Source of the DNA: Lacticaseibacillus porcinae
GTDB lineage: Bacteria > Bacillota > Bacilli > Lactobacillales > Lactobacillaceae
Direction of reading: 5' to 3'
DNA length: 64,000 nucleotides
NCBI RefSeq assembly: GCF_003946305.1
Contig: NZ_RHNS01000002.1
Coordinates: forward strand, 124,001 to 188,000
In this document: piece by piece, positions 45,383 to 53,257 of the stretch
How the letters are laid out: each line of letters opens with the position of its first letter
Numbering within the stretch: position 1 is the first letter of the stretch
Translations under genes and position numbers: made by a program
The notes under the pieces: model-generated
What the model was told of the DNA's origin: nothing
The model's database searches: none
What the model saw: only the letters and a program-made list of their open reading frames with translations

Positions 45383-46366
45383 ATGTGCACAAGTTTTACA
45401 TATGAAGATGCAGACAAGAATTGGTATTTATCTCGGACCATGGATTTTGAAGCAGAACTCGGCGGTCGACCAGTGGTGATCCCAAGGCATTATCATTTTA
45501 ATTCAACGGTTGATGAAACTGGATTTGTTGGCCAATATGGTTTTGCAGGCGCCGGACGTGACCTCGGCGGCTATTTCATCGTGGATGGCGTCAACGAAGC
45601 AGGTCTTGGTGCTGCGACCTTATATTTAGAAGAATCGCATTATTCTCCAGCACCGCTTGACGGTCATATCAACTTGGCCAGTCCCGAAGTGGTGGCCTAC
45701 TTGCTGGGGCATTATGCCAGTGTTGCTGAAGTGAAAGCCGCCGTCGCGCAACTCAATGTCGTGGCGTCACCCAATCCCTTCATGAAAATCGTTGTCCCAT
45801 TACACTGGGTCGTTGTTGATAAAACTGGCGCGATGATCGTGTTGGAACAAACTGGCAATGGCTTGGAATGCTTCGATGATCCCGCTGGCGTGATGACCAA
45901 TTCGCCACAATTTCCATGGCATTTACTCAACCTCAATCAATATCCCCATTTGCAACCAACGATCGAAGCGTCATCACAATATGGTGACCTTCACGCAACC
46001 GGTTTTGGTGCTGGGACCGGGGCAGTGGGTTTACCTGGTGATTATACGTCACCATCGCGGTTTGTTCGGATGGCCTATCTCAGACAAAATGCCGAAATCG
46101 TCAGCGGTGAAGCTAATGTGATCAATACCCTGAACCACCTCACTAGCTCCGTCAATATTCCTAAAGGCGAAAAGCTGATGGCCAATGGCGGCAGTGACTA
46201 TACGCAATACCGCGGTTATATGTGCTTAAATTCCGGCCATTATTATTTCCAACCTTACCAAGACCAAACCATTTATGAGATTACCCTGAGTGAAGATTTG
46301 CTCAATGCGACAGACGCTCACGAATATCCAGTCGCACAAGCCCAACAGATCAACGTTTTGAACTGA
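45383..46366 (+). CDS. Choloylglycine hydrolase family (bile salt hydrolase / penicillin V acylase)
   Basis: 327-aa Ntn-hydrolase that cuts amide bonds of conjugated bile salts or related amides. The nucleophile C2 is exposed after Met removal. R18, D21, N173 and R226 align with the other active-site residues (18, 21, 175 and 228 in studied enzymes), so it should be active. The loop after NEAGLGA reads TLYLEESHY, which resembles penicillin V acylases (LYY) more than the LNFPG of typical bile salt hydrolases, so the substrate is open. AGGAG precedes ATG 45383. No signal peptide; cytoplasmic. Confidence 0.87.
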   Translation: MCTSFTYEDADKNWYLSRTMDFEAELGGRPVVIPRHYHFNSTVDETGFVGQYGFAGAGRDLGGYFIVDGVNEAGLGAATLYLEESHYSPAPLDGHINLASPEVVAYLLGHYASVAEVKAAVAQLNVVASPNPFMKIVVPLHWVVVDKTGAMIVLEQTGNGLECFDDPAGVMTNSPQFPWHLLNLNQYPHLQPTIEASSQYGDLHATGFGAGTGAVGLPGDYTSPSRFVRMAYLRQNAEIVSGEANVINTLNHLTSSVNIPKGEKLMANGGSDYTQYRGYMCLNSGHYYFQPYQDQTIYEITLSEDLLNATDAHEYPVAQAQQINVLN

Positions 46367-46528
46367 TGACTAAGCCCCGCAAAGCATGGGTGAAAATAAC
46401 TTTCAAAAAGAAAGTCATTTCTGATTGCAAGGTTTTTGTCACTATGTTAGGCTAGACCAGTCCAATCACTATGCAGGCGCAGTCTGTTTTGGTATGATTG
46501 ACTTATCAAGAAGGGGTTGAATACTACT

Positions 46529-47782
46529 ATGTTTGACAACGTTGAAACCACGGGTCCGGTTACCTGCAGTTTTTGTGGGAAATCCCAAGATCAAGTGAAA
46601 AAGATCGTTGCAGGCCCTGGCGTATATATTTGTAACGAATGCATTGAGTTATGCAAACAAATCATCGATGAAGAGTTCAAAGAAGATGCCTACCAGAACC
46701 TGTTAGAAGTACCTAAGCCAATTGAGATCTTAAACATCTTAAATGACTATGTGATCGGCCAAGATGCCGCTAAGCGTGCCTTAGCTGTGGCGGTTTATAA
46801 CCATTACAAACGCGTCAACCAAATGGAAGTTGCAGACAAAGACGATACGGAATTGCAAAAGTCCAACATCGCCTTAGTCGGCCCAACTGGTTCCGGGAAA
46901 ACGTTCTTGGCGCAATCGTTGGCGCGCATTTTGAACGTGCCATTTGCTATTGCTGATGCAACCACGCTGACTGAAGCTGGTTATGTCGGCGAAGATGTGG
47001 AAAACATTTTACTGAAGTTGCTACAAGCAGCCGACTATGATGTTGAACGCGCCCAAAAAGGCATCATCTATATCGATGAAATCGATAAGATCGCCAAGAA
47101 ATCTGAAAATGTATCCATTACCCGCGATGTTTCCGGTGAAGGCGTCCAACAAGCGTTGCTGAAGATCTTGGAAGGCACCATTGCCAATGTGCCACCGCAG
47201 GGCGGACGTAAGCATCCCCAACAAGAATTCATTCAAATCGACACCACGAACATCTTGTTCATCGTCGGCGGCGCTTTTGATGGCATTGATACCATCGTTA
47301 AAAACCGTATGGGCGATAAGACTATCGGATTTGGGGCCTCTGCACCAGAAGCAGGTTACGACCCAGACAAGTCTGTGATGCAACAAATCGTCCCTGAAGA
47401 TTTGATGAAGTTTGGGATCATTCCAGAATTCATCGGCCGGATCCCGATTATTGCCGCACTTGAGAAGCTGACTGAAGACGACTTGGTTCACATTTTGACG
47501 GAACCAAAGAACGCTTTAGTCAAGCAATATCAAAAGCTGTTGAGCTTGGATCACACCGAACTTGAATTCACCAACCCAGCGTTGCACGCGATCGCCCACA
47601 AAGCTATCGTCCGTGATACTGGTGCGCGTGGCCTGCGTTCGATCATCGAAGCTGTGATGCAAGACTTGATGTTTGATCTGCCAAGCCGTCCAGAAGTCAC
47701 CAAGGCCATTGTGACTAAGGCTGCGGTCGAAGGCAAAGGCAAACCAGAATTAGTCGTGAAAGATTCTCGCGAAGCGTCATAA
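46529..47782 (+). CDS. clpX: ATP-dependent Clp protease ATP-binding subunit ClpX
   Basis: AAA+ unfoldase that feeds substrates to ClpP. 417 aa. The N-terminal C4 zinc domain (CSFC ... CNEC) precedes Walker A GPTGSGKT and Walker [11 protein letters not shown]. The pore loop region [21 protein letters not shown], the ClpP-contacting IGF loop (KTIGFGA) and the sensor-2 motif TGARGLRSI are also seen. ATG 46529 follows AAGGGG at about 12 bases; a TTG at 46517 is in frame but too close to that site. The clpX-engB order is common in lactobacilli, although here a minus-strand gene lies between them. Confidence 0.95.
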   Translation: MFDNVETTGPVTCSFCGKSQDQVKKIVAGPGVYICNECIELCKQIIDEEFKEDAYQNLLEVPKPIEILNILNDYVIGQDAAKRALAVAVYNHYKRVNQMEVADKDDTELQKSNIALVGPTGSGKTFLAQSLARILNVPFAIADATTLTEAGYVGEDVENILLKLLQAADYDVERAQKGIIYIDEIDKIAKKSENVSITRDVSGEGVQQALLKILEGTIANVPPQGGRKHPQQEFIQIDTTNILFIVGGAFDGIDTIVKNRMGDKTIGFGASAPEAGYDPDKSVMQQIVPEDLMKFGIIPEFIGRIPIIAALEKLTEDDLVHILTEPKNALVKQYQKLLSLDHTELEFTNPALHAIAHKAIVRDTGARGLRSIIEAVMQDLMFDLPSRPEVTKAIVTKAAVEGKGKPELVVKDSREAS

Positions 47783-47793
47783 TCGAACTAAAA

Positions 47794-47824
47794 AGAGTTG
47801 AGGCCAGACCTCAGCTCTATTTTT
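47794..47824. terminator. Bidirectional terminator between clpX and the 98-aa gene
   Basis: AGAGTTGAGG / CCTCAGCTCT stem, with ATTTTT on the plus side and TTTTT on the minus side. The TAG stop of the minus-strand gene lies inside it. Confidence 0.82.
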
Positions 47825-48113
47825 GTGGGGTGTGGCGGTGCAGTAACAGCATCCCTGTCACCCAGAACAAACTAGAAACAATCGCTGTGACGAAAAACCA
47901 ATCATCATAATCAGTGGTGACATTCCAATCACGCAAAATTCCGATACACCCGATGAACAATGCTTGCACTAACGTTACTAAAGTTTGACCAGCGAAATAA
48001 CTGGCAGTTAACCAGATCTTTTGCGGTAGCCAGACGCCGATAATGGTCAAGCACAGTTGCACGATCAAGAGAAAACTAGCCATTAACAATAACCATGGGA
48101 TAAATTCTGTCAT
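47817..48113 (-). CDS. Small membrane protein of unknown function, 98 aa
   Basis: Not recognised. ATG 48113 on the minus strand has a strong GGAGG site upstream (ATAAAGGAGGCACTC before the ATG). The product has three hydrophobic helices (about 3-22, 36-58 and 70-90) and a short basic end HRHTPQK. A longer frame to 48398 runs through the engB promoter and start and is not real. It is divergent from engB and convergent with clpX, so it is transcribed alone. Confidence 0.7.
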   Translation of the reverse strand: MTEFIPWLLLMASFLLIVQLCLTIIGVWLPQKIWLTASYFAGQTLVTLVQALFIGCIGILRDWNVTTDYDDWFFVTAIVSSLFWVTGMLLLHRHTPQK

Positions 48114-48243
48114 GAGTGCCTCCTTTATGTCTAGACAACGTAATGCGATTTGGCCGAATTTGCAAATCGTTGTGGTTTTGTAATAGGGTGCTTGTGGTTT
48201 TCGTGATACACTATTTGAGTTAGATAAGGAGGGATCCGATAAT

Positions 48244-48843
48244 ATGAAGATCCACAACGTTGACCTGACCATTTCAGCAGTCAGTGCCAAGCAGTACCCA
48301 GATACTGGCTTTCCAGAAATTGCCTTTGTCGGCCGCAGTAACGTTGGCAAGTCCAGCTTGATCAACCGCTTGATCGACCGCAAAGCGATGGCTCGCACCT
48401 CAAGTGTGCCTGGGAAGACCCAAACGCTTAATTTTTACATTCTTGAAGACATGTTGTACTTCGTTGACGTGCCAGGCTACGGTTTTGCGAAGGTTTCAAA
48501 AGCTGATCGCGCGAAGTTTGCGGCCATGATCGAAGAATACCTCACCACTCGTAAACAATTGCGCGGCGCGGTGTTACTCGTCGATGCTCGCCACCAACCA
48601 AGTGAAGATGATGTGTCGATGTATCAATATCTGAAGTATTTTCACATTAAAACTTTAGTCGTCGGCACCAAAGTTGATAAAACCAGTCGGGCTAAGCGCA
48701 ATCAAGTGATCCGCAACATCAAGCAGACCCTTGATTTGAACCAAACCGATGATTTGATCTTATTTTCTGCGGAAACTGGCGAAGGTAAGCCAGAAGTTTG
48801 GCAATGGTTGGAACAAACTGCAGGCATTGAGGAGGCAAACTAG
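48244..48843 (+). CDS. engB: Ribosome biogenesis GTP-binding protein EngB/YsxC
   Basis: Essential GTPase for late 50S assembly. 199 aa. G1 GRSNVGKS, G2 threonine in ARTSSVPGKT, G3 DVPGYG, G4 variant TKVDKT and G5 SAETGEG are all visible. The N-terminal FPEIAFVGRSNVGKSSLINRL is diagnostic. AAGGAGGG precedes ATG 48244. Its stop overlaps the MazG-like gene by one base. Confidence 0.96.
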   Translation: MKIHNVDLTISAVSAKQYPDTGFPEIAFVGRSNVGKSSLINRLIDRKAMARTSSVPGKTQTLNFYILEDMLYFVDVPGYGFAKVSKADRAKFAAMIEEYLTTRKQLRGAVLLVDARHQPSEDDVSMYQYLKYFHIKTLVVGTKVDKTSRAKRNQVIRNIKQTLDLNQTDDLILFSAETGEGKPEVWQWLEQTAGIEEAN

Positions 48844-49130
48844 TGGAATTAAACGACTATCAAAAAGAAGCCAACAAAACGCTTGCTGGCAACGAACATG
48901 TGTTGACGAACTTGGCGTTGGGGTTGGCTTCTGACTCCGGTTTAGTGGTCAGCCAAATCAAAAAATATACTTTCCAAGGCGCCGATTTAGATCATGACGC
49001 CTTAGAAAAGAAAATGGGGGATGTGCTTTGGTATCTCTCCCAAATCGCTTTGTGGGCGAACATTGATTTGGATGACGTGGCCAAGACTAACTTAGAAACT
49101 TTAGCCAAAATGTATCCTCAACGCAACTAA
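48843..49130 (+). CDS. MazG-like pyrophosphohydrolase-fold protein lacking catalytic residues
   Basis: 95-aa protein with the MazG/all-alpha NTP pyrophosphohydrolase fold: LNDYQKEANKT, LGLASDSGLVVSQIKK and KKMGDVLWYLSQIA match the family layout. Where active members carry GEAGEVxE and ExGDVLWY, this one has SDSGLVVS and KMGDVLWY. Three of the four metal-binding acids are therefore gone and only the Asp of GDVLWY remains. It may be inactive or act by binding. GTG 48843 has AGGAGG eight bases upstream and overlaps the engB stop. A terminator follows. Confidence 0.8.
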   Translation: MELNDYQKEANKTLAGNEHVLTNLALGLASDSGLVVSQIKKYTFQGADLDHDALEKKMGDVLWYLSQIALWANIDLDDVAKTNLETLAKMYPQRN

Positions 49131-49143
49131 ATCATGATTTACC

Positions 49144-49174
49144 GCCAAGATGCTTCTGGATCTTGGCTTTTTTT
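49144..49174 (+). terminator. Terminator of the engB operon
   Basis: GCCAAGAT / ATCTTGGC stem with T7 on the plus strand. Confidence 0.88.
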
Positions 49175-49187
49175 ATGCGTTCAGGTA

Positions 49188-49219
49188 CCAAAAACGCCTA
49201 CCGAGTCATCGATAGGCGT
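49188..49219 (-). terminator. Terminator of the minus-strand RNA gene
   Basis: On the minus strand, CGCCTATCG / CTCGGTAGGCG stem followed by TTTTTGG. It faces the plus-strand terminator of engB and has no coding gene to serve, only the RNA candidate. Confidence 0.8.
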
Positions 49220-49655
49220 GAAAAGTCATCATTAAGTAAGGCCTAGTCCCAAAAAACTAGGGTAAAACTAACGTCACCACGGGCACTTTGGGGGCTGCGC
49301 CACAGCACCAAGATCACTGTGGGTAATGGTAGCACTTTGGATCCGCGTTGCACATGATCTGATCAATCAAACAATCGTCGAAGCGCACATCCACAACCTG
49401 AGGCCAACAGAGCTTTGTGAAGTTGAAGACCATCCATTTGAGGAAGCGTCGCCACGAAAATTTGTTTCAATAGAATAAATCAGCGGTGACTCACTTTGGC
49501 CGCAATAGGAAATTGATCGGCAGAACTTTGGCATACCGATAGACTAGCCCGCGGGGAGCAGTGCGTGCGTTCCAGCCGCCACACGTCACTTTGAAACCAT
49601 GAGTCTGAAACTTTGCCAGGTTGACCCATACCATGATAAGCTGACTTAACATGGT
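49188..49655 (-). ncRNA. Long RNA with repeated CAAAGU loops, unrecognised family
   Basis: About 465 bases on the minus strand with its own promoter (49662-49691) and terminator (49188-49219) and no credible ORF on either strand. The 5' end folds into TACCATG/CATGGTA (about 49627-49656). CAAAGU occurs six times in the RNA, plus one CAAAGC. Three copies sit in the loops of perfect short hairpins: AACC/GGTT (49595-49622), ATCGG/CCGAT (49516-49540) and GCGG/CCGC (49483-49503). I found no RNase P, tmRNA, SRP or riboswitch hallmark. It is probably an independent regulatory or protein-binding RNA. The exact 5' end is inferred from the promoter. Confidence 0.65.
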
Positions 49656-49661
49656 ACCGTC

Positions 49662-49691
49662 ATTTTAGCAAACGCTTTCTAAAAAAGTCAA
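49662..49691 (-). promoter_or_regulatory. Promoter of the minus-strand RNA gene
   Basis: Read on the minus strand: TTGACT (49691-49686), 18-base spacer ending in TGC, TAAAAT (49667-49662), giving an extended -10. Start expected near 49655. Confidence 0.75.
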
Positions 49692-49730
49692 GATGAAACA
49701 AAGTGCAAAAGTGCGCAAGTTGATGACAAC

Positions 49731-49765
49731 AAAAAATCCGACTCGTAAGGTCTGAGTCGGATTTG
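49731..49765 (-). terminator. Terminator of the 56-aa gene
   Basis: AATCCGACTC / GAGTCGGATT stem followed on the minus strand by T6. It insulates the RNA gene promoter that lies directly downstream. Confidence 0.87.
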
Positions 49766-49767
49766 GT

Positions 49768-49938
49768 TTATTTGGTCGTTTTAGGTTCTGTGTCGCCTTT
49801 GGCAGCGGCTTGATCGGCCTTTTTCTTCGGGTCGTCAGTCATGGGAATGTTGACTTGCTTGTCACGCTCTTTGGGCATAGTGGCAAACTTGTCAAACATT
49901 TCGTTGAGATCGTTTTGCGCGTTGATATGCAGTGCCAT
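49768..49938 (-). CDS. Small hydrophilic protein of unknown function, 56 aa
   Basis: Not recognised. ATG 49938 (minus strand) has AGGAGGTG at a good distance. The product starts MALHINAQNDLNEMFDKFA, a short amphipathic stretch. It then becomes charged and low in complexity, with a Lys/Asp/Ala-rich tail (DDPKKKADQAAAKGD). No membrane segment. The ORF back to 49974 crosses the ribosome site and is not used. It has its own terminator, which supports expression. Small acidic-basic proteins of this kind are common in lactobacilli but have no known role. Confidence 0.65.
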   Translation of the reverse strand: MALHINAQNDLNEMFDKFATMPKERDKQVNIPMTDDPKKKADQAAAKGDTEPKTTK

Positions 49939-50037
49939 GTTGACACCTCCTGTTTTTGTTAGTATATCACGCATGGCTTAAAGTGGCAAAAAGTCACGAC
50001 CTGTGGTACGCTGGCGAAAACTGATGGAGGGATCCGC

Positions 50038-50493
50038 ATGTCAATTTCAATTCGTGAAGCGGTTGTTACCGATATTCAAGCATTGCTATCACTGATCGAT
50101 GGGTATTATGCGTCAAGTCCGGTGCCCCACACTCCAGATCATGAGCAACTCACCACTCACATCACCGCTTTGGTGCAGCCTGACAATCACTTTGGCGGTT
50201 TACTAGTGGCCGAGCGTAATAGCCAATTGGTCGGTTTTGCCTTTTTGTACTATCGCTTTGATAAGCGTCAATTGACACCAATCGTCGATTTGAATGATTT
50301 ATATGTTGATCCCGACGCGCGGCGGTTAGGCATTGCCCGGCAGTTGATGACTGAGACGTTTGCGTGGGCGAAACAACATGGGGCGAATCAAGTGACGTGG
50401 ATGACGCGCACTACCAATGTCAACGCCCAGCGATTGTATGATCAAGTCGGTGTGCGTGAGACTGGTTGGTTACATTATGGGCATCAGCTGTAA
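50038..50493 (+). CDS. GNAT-family N-acetyltransferase
   Basis: 151-aa acetyltransferase. After the DLNDLYVDPDARRLGIARQL segment, whose R-x-x-G-x-A loop binds acetyl-CoA, comes VTWMTRTTNVNAQRLYDQVG, the usual motif B with the catalytic-region Tyr. GGAGGG precedes ATG 50038. It stands alone, divergent from the 56-aa gene and upstream of the folate operon. Substrate unknown. Confidence 0.85.
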   Translation: MSISIREAVVTDIQALLSLIDGYYASSPVPHTPDHEQLTTHITALVQPDNHFGGLLVAERNSQLVGFAFLYYRFDKRQLTPIVDLNDLYVDPDARRLGIARQLMTETFAWAKQHGANQVTWMTRTTNVNAQRLYDQVGVRETGWLHYGHQL

Positions 50494-50511
50494 ACCGAAC
50501 ATTAAATGCAG

Positions 50512-50525
50512 AGATAACGTTTTCA
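50512..50525. promoter_or_regulatory. Weak cre-like box before folB
   Basis: AGATAACGTTTTCA matches 12 of 14 cre positions, about 45 bases ahead of the TATAAT at about 50562-50567 that probably starts folB transcription. Low confidence. Confidence 0.2.
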
Positions 50526-50595
50526 TTCAGGTGAGTGGTAGTCCACAGCTGTCATCCACGGTATAATAAAAGCATTATGTAAGCGGAGGGCGAAA

Positions 50596-50952
50596 ATGGG
50601 CGCGATTCGAATCAAAAATATGCAGTTTCATACGTACAACGGGGTGTTTGCTGAAGAGCAGAAACTTGGACAACGTCTGCAAGTGGATATTGAGTTACGG
50701 TTGCCGATCGAAACCCAAGTGTTGCACGATGACCTCAATGAAACCATCGATTATGGTGCGGTGTATCAAGCCATCAATGATTTCGTCACTACGCATCATT
50801 ATCAGTTGATCGAAATGCTGGCCAATCAATTGCTGAAACATTTAACTGAGCGGTTTGACGTCAGTGGCATCACGTTGACGATCCGCAAAGGTGCGGTGCC
50901 GATCGCCGGTATTTTTGATGCCGTCGAAATCGAGGTGTCGACTGATGACTGA
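50596..50952 (+). CDS. folB: Dihydroneopterin aldolase
   Basis: Splits dihydroneopterin to 6-hydroxymethyl-dihydropterin in folate synthesis. 118 aa. MQFHTYNGVFAEEQKLGQRL contains the catalytic GVxxEE-type motif, and NETIDYGAVYQ plus the end RKGAVPIAGIFDAVEIEV fit the tunnelling fold. Here the Lys of RKGAVP is present, as needed for catalysis. GCGGAGGG precedes ATG 50596. First gene of the fol operon; folK overlaps its stop by eight bases. Confidence 0.94.
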   Translation: MGAIRIKNMQFHTYNGVFAEEQKLGQRLQVDIELRLPIETQVLHDDLNETIDYGAVYQAINDFVTTHHYQLIEMLANQLLKHLTERFDVSGITLTIRKGAVPIAGIFDAVEIEVSTDD

Positions 50953-51436
50953 AGCTTATATCGGGTTAGGCGCAAATTTAGGCAAGCGGCTTGATCATTT
51001 GCAACAGGCGGTGCGCTTACTTGATCAAACGCCACAAATAAAAGTGGTGCGCCAATCGTTGGTGTATGAAACGCAACCAGTGGGTGATGTCCCGCAAGAT
51101 GATTATTTGAATCAAGTGGTGGTTGTCGAAACTGACTTAAACCCGCAAGCTTTGTTATTGCGTCTGCATGAAATCGAAGCCGCCTTACATCGTCAACGGA
51201 TCGTTCGCTGGGGACCGCGGAGTGTCGATTTGGATTTGTTGGTTTATGGTGATGTTCAGCTGCAGTCACCTGAGTTGACCTTACCTCATCCAGAACTTGC
51301 CAACCGCCGCTTTGTATTGGTGCCATTATTAGAGGTGATCGATGCGCACCATGCAACATGGATCGCTGAATTATTAATGCATACCCTAGATCACAACTGG
51401 GTGCGCCCATATTCTCAAGAGAAAGAAGAACTTTGA
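50945..51436 (+). CDS. folK: HPPK (6-hydroxymethyl-dihydropterin pyrophosphokinase)
   Basis: Transfers pyrophosphate from ATP to 6-hydroxymethyl-dihydropterin. 163 aa. AYIGLGANLG at the start, ETQPVGDVPQDDYLNQV, and RWGPRSVDLDLLVYGD with the two Mg-binding Asp residues are all present. ATG 50945 overlaps the end of folB. The folE ATG overlaps its stop codon at 51434-51438. Confidence 0.95.
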   Translation: MTEAYIGLGANLGKRLDHLQQAVRLLDQTPQIKVVRQSLVYETQPVGDVPQDDYLNQVVVVETDLNPQALLLRLHEIEAALHRQRIVRWGPRSVDLDLLVYGDVQLQSPELTLPHPELANRRFVLVPLLEVIDAHHATWIAELLMHTLDHNWVRPYSQEKEEL

Positions 51437-52011
51437 TGGATCAACAACGAATTGAAAATGCTGTCCGGGAGTTATTAGATGCCGTCGGTGAAGATACAAC
51501 GCGTCCTGGTTTGATCGAAACCCCTGAACGTGTGGCGCGGATGTACCAAGAAGTCTTCGGGTCATTGGATAAACCGGCGGATTTCAAAGATTATAAAGTG
51601 TTTGAAACCACTGAAGATCCAGGCTTGGTAATGGTGCAACAAATTCCGTTTTATTCAATGTGCGAACACCACTTGTTGCCGTTTTTTGGTCATGTCACGA
51701 TTGGGTATATGCCTAGTCATAAACGTATCATCGGTTTAAGCAAACTCGGTCGGTTGGTAGATTTTGTGGCACGGCGCCCGAGTGTTCAAGAAGTGCTGAC
51801 CACTAGCATTGTCGACCAGCTTCAACAAGTGCTTGACCCTAAAGGCATTGCGGTTTCTGTCACTGCCCGACACATGTGCATGGAAATGCGTGGCATCAAC
51901 CGCGGCGACTTGTTTACGTATACTTCACGTTACACTGGTGTGTTCAAAACGGATCTCGCGTTGCGTCAAGAATTTCAACAGGAGGCGCAACATCGCAATG
52001 GCAACCGTTGA
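51436..52011 (+). CDS. folE: GTP cyclohydrolase I
   Basis: First enzyme of the pathway: opens GTP to dihydroneopterin triphosphate. 191 aa. The zinc site is C and H of MCEHHLLPFFGH, plus the later Cys in TARHMCMEMRG. RVARMYQEVF and the GLSKLGRLVDF block are typical. I place the start at ATG 51436, which overlaps the folK stop, rather than TTG 51433. Its end overlaps the folC start by 14 bases. Confidence 0.95.
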   Translation: MDQQRIENAVRELLDAVGEDTTRPGLIETPERVARMYQEVFGSLDKPADFKDYKVFETTEDPGLVMVQQIPFYSMCEHHLLPFFGHVTIGYMPSHKRIIGLSKLGRLVDFVARRPSVQEVLTTSIVDQLQQVLDPKGIAVSVTARHMCMEMRGINRGDLFTYTSRYTGVFKTDLALRQEFQQEAQHRNGNR

Positions 52012-53257
52012 TTACCAAAGCTTGCGGGTAAGCATGGATCATCGCATGTTAGCGGCGGATCCTAAACGGGTCGAGGCGTTAAGATCGGTGTTGCACCAAA
52101 TCGGTGATCCAGACCTTGCATTTCATGTGATCCATATTGCTGGCACCAATGGCAAAGGCTCCACGGGTGCGTTTATCGCTCAAGCTTTACGCAATGCCGG
52201 GCATGTCGTCGGACATTTTGCGTCGCCTGCGATCCATGATGAATTAGATCAAAGTAAGATTGGTTCACAAAGTATTGCTGACAGCGAGTATGCGACCTTG
52301 ATGCTGCAGATCATGCAACAGGCACAATTATCACCTGATGCATTCACTGATTTTGAATGGGATGTGTTGGTGACCCTTGCGTGGTTTGCTCAGCAGCATT
52401 GTGACTGGGTGGTGTTAGAAGCCGGTCTTGGTGGGGCGACTGATGCAACGAATGCCATTTCAGCCCCTGATTTGGCGGTGTTCACTCATATTGCCTTAGA
52501 TCATACTGCGATTTTAGGAGACACCATCGAAAAAATTGCAACGAACAAAGCGCAGATCATCAAAGCTGGGACCCAAGTTGTCGTGGCTAGCCATCAAGCC
52601 CCTGAAGCTTTAACAACGATTCGAGCAGTTGCCCAAGCGCATCATGCTGCCGGGGTGATCGATGCCAGTGATGTCGTTTTAACGCCAATGACGACGATAT
52701 GGACAGGGACATCAGCAGAATTGGCAAATGGTCGCACTGTCATGGTACGGATGCTCGGGGCCTTTCAACTCGCTAACGCCCAAACCGCGATCGCCGTCGG
52801 TCAGTGGTTAGTTGCCAATCATGCGTTGACTTCGATCTCCCAGGTGTTTGACGCCTTAAAAACGGTGCAGCTGCCTGGTCGCATGGAAGTAATCCAACAC
52901 GATCCCATTGTGATCGTCGATGCGGGACATAATCCGGATGCATTTCCGCAGGCGTTAGGTCAAGTTCGGCAATTGTTACCGACTGGTGGCCGCCTGCTGT
53001 TAGTGGCAGGCTTTTTGAAAGATAAAGCGGTCGCCGAACTGGCAAAAATCGCCCAAACTGCTGATCAGGTGTGGGTCACCACGCCAAGTCATCCGACTCG
53101 TGCATTAGCTGGTGAGCAACTGCAAGCGATGATTCCAGGTGCTCAATTCGTTGATTCCGTTCAAGCAGGCCGTAATGCGGCAGTGGCAGCAGCAAAACCA
53201 GAAGATGTGGTGTTAGTCGCAGGTTCATTTTATTTGATCGGAGGGCTACTGCCATGA
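51998..53257 (+). CDS. folC: Folylpolyglutamate / dihydrofolate synthase family
   Basis: Mur-ligase-type ATP enzyme that adds Glu to dihydropteroate or folate. 419 aa. The P-loop is IAGTNGKGST, then HFASPAIHDE (family loop), the catalytic Lys/Asp block LVTLAWFAQQHCDWVVLEAGLGG and, in domain 2, IVDAGHNPDAF. ATG 51998 has GGAGG upstream, inside folE. Overlaps the next gene by four bases. In lactobacilli a second folC often exists elsewhere. Confidence 0.92.
   Translation: MATVDYQSLRVSMDHRMLAADPKRVEALRSVLHQIGDPDLAFHVIHIAGTNGKGSTGAFIAQALRNAGHVVGHFASPAIHDELDQSKIGSQSIADSEYATLMLQIMQQAQLSPDAFTDFEWDVLVTLAWFAQQHCDWVVLEAGLGGATDATNAISAPDLAVFTHIALDHTAILGDTIEKIATNKAQIIKAGTQVVVASHQAPEALTTIRAVAQAHHAAGVIDASDVVLTPMTTIWTGTSAELANGRTVMVRMLGAFQLANAQTAIAVGQWLVANHALTSISQVFDALKTVQLPGRMEVIQHDPIVIVDAGHNPDAFPQALGQVRQLLPTGGRLLLVAGFLKDKAVAELAKIAQTADQVWVTTPSHPTRALAGEQLQAMIPGAQFVDSVQAGRNAAVAAAKPEDVVLVAGSFYLIGGLLP

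Larger units (their letters stand above)
49131..49767. other. 637-base gene-free region holding the minus-strand RNA gene
   Basis: No protein gene on either strand. It contains, from left to right, the engB terminator, the RNA terminator, the RNA body, its promoter and the terminator of the 56-aa gene, which together account for nearly all of it. Confidence 0.7.

Noticed and set aside
47817-48398. 193-codon version of the minus-strand membrane protein
   Set aside because: The extension crosses the engB promoter and start and lacks a ribosome site; ATG 48113 has GGAGG.
48843-49130. MazE/MazF toxin-antitoxin relation of the MazG-like gene
   Set aside because: No mazE or mazF gene is adjacent; its partner is engB.
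49188-49655. Protein-coding gene in the 49.2-49.65 kb gap
   Set aside because: No frame of useful length with a ribosome site on either strand; promoter and terminator instead fit an RNA gene.
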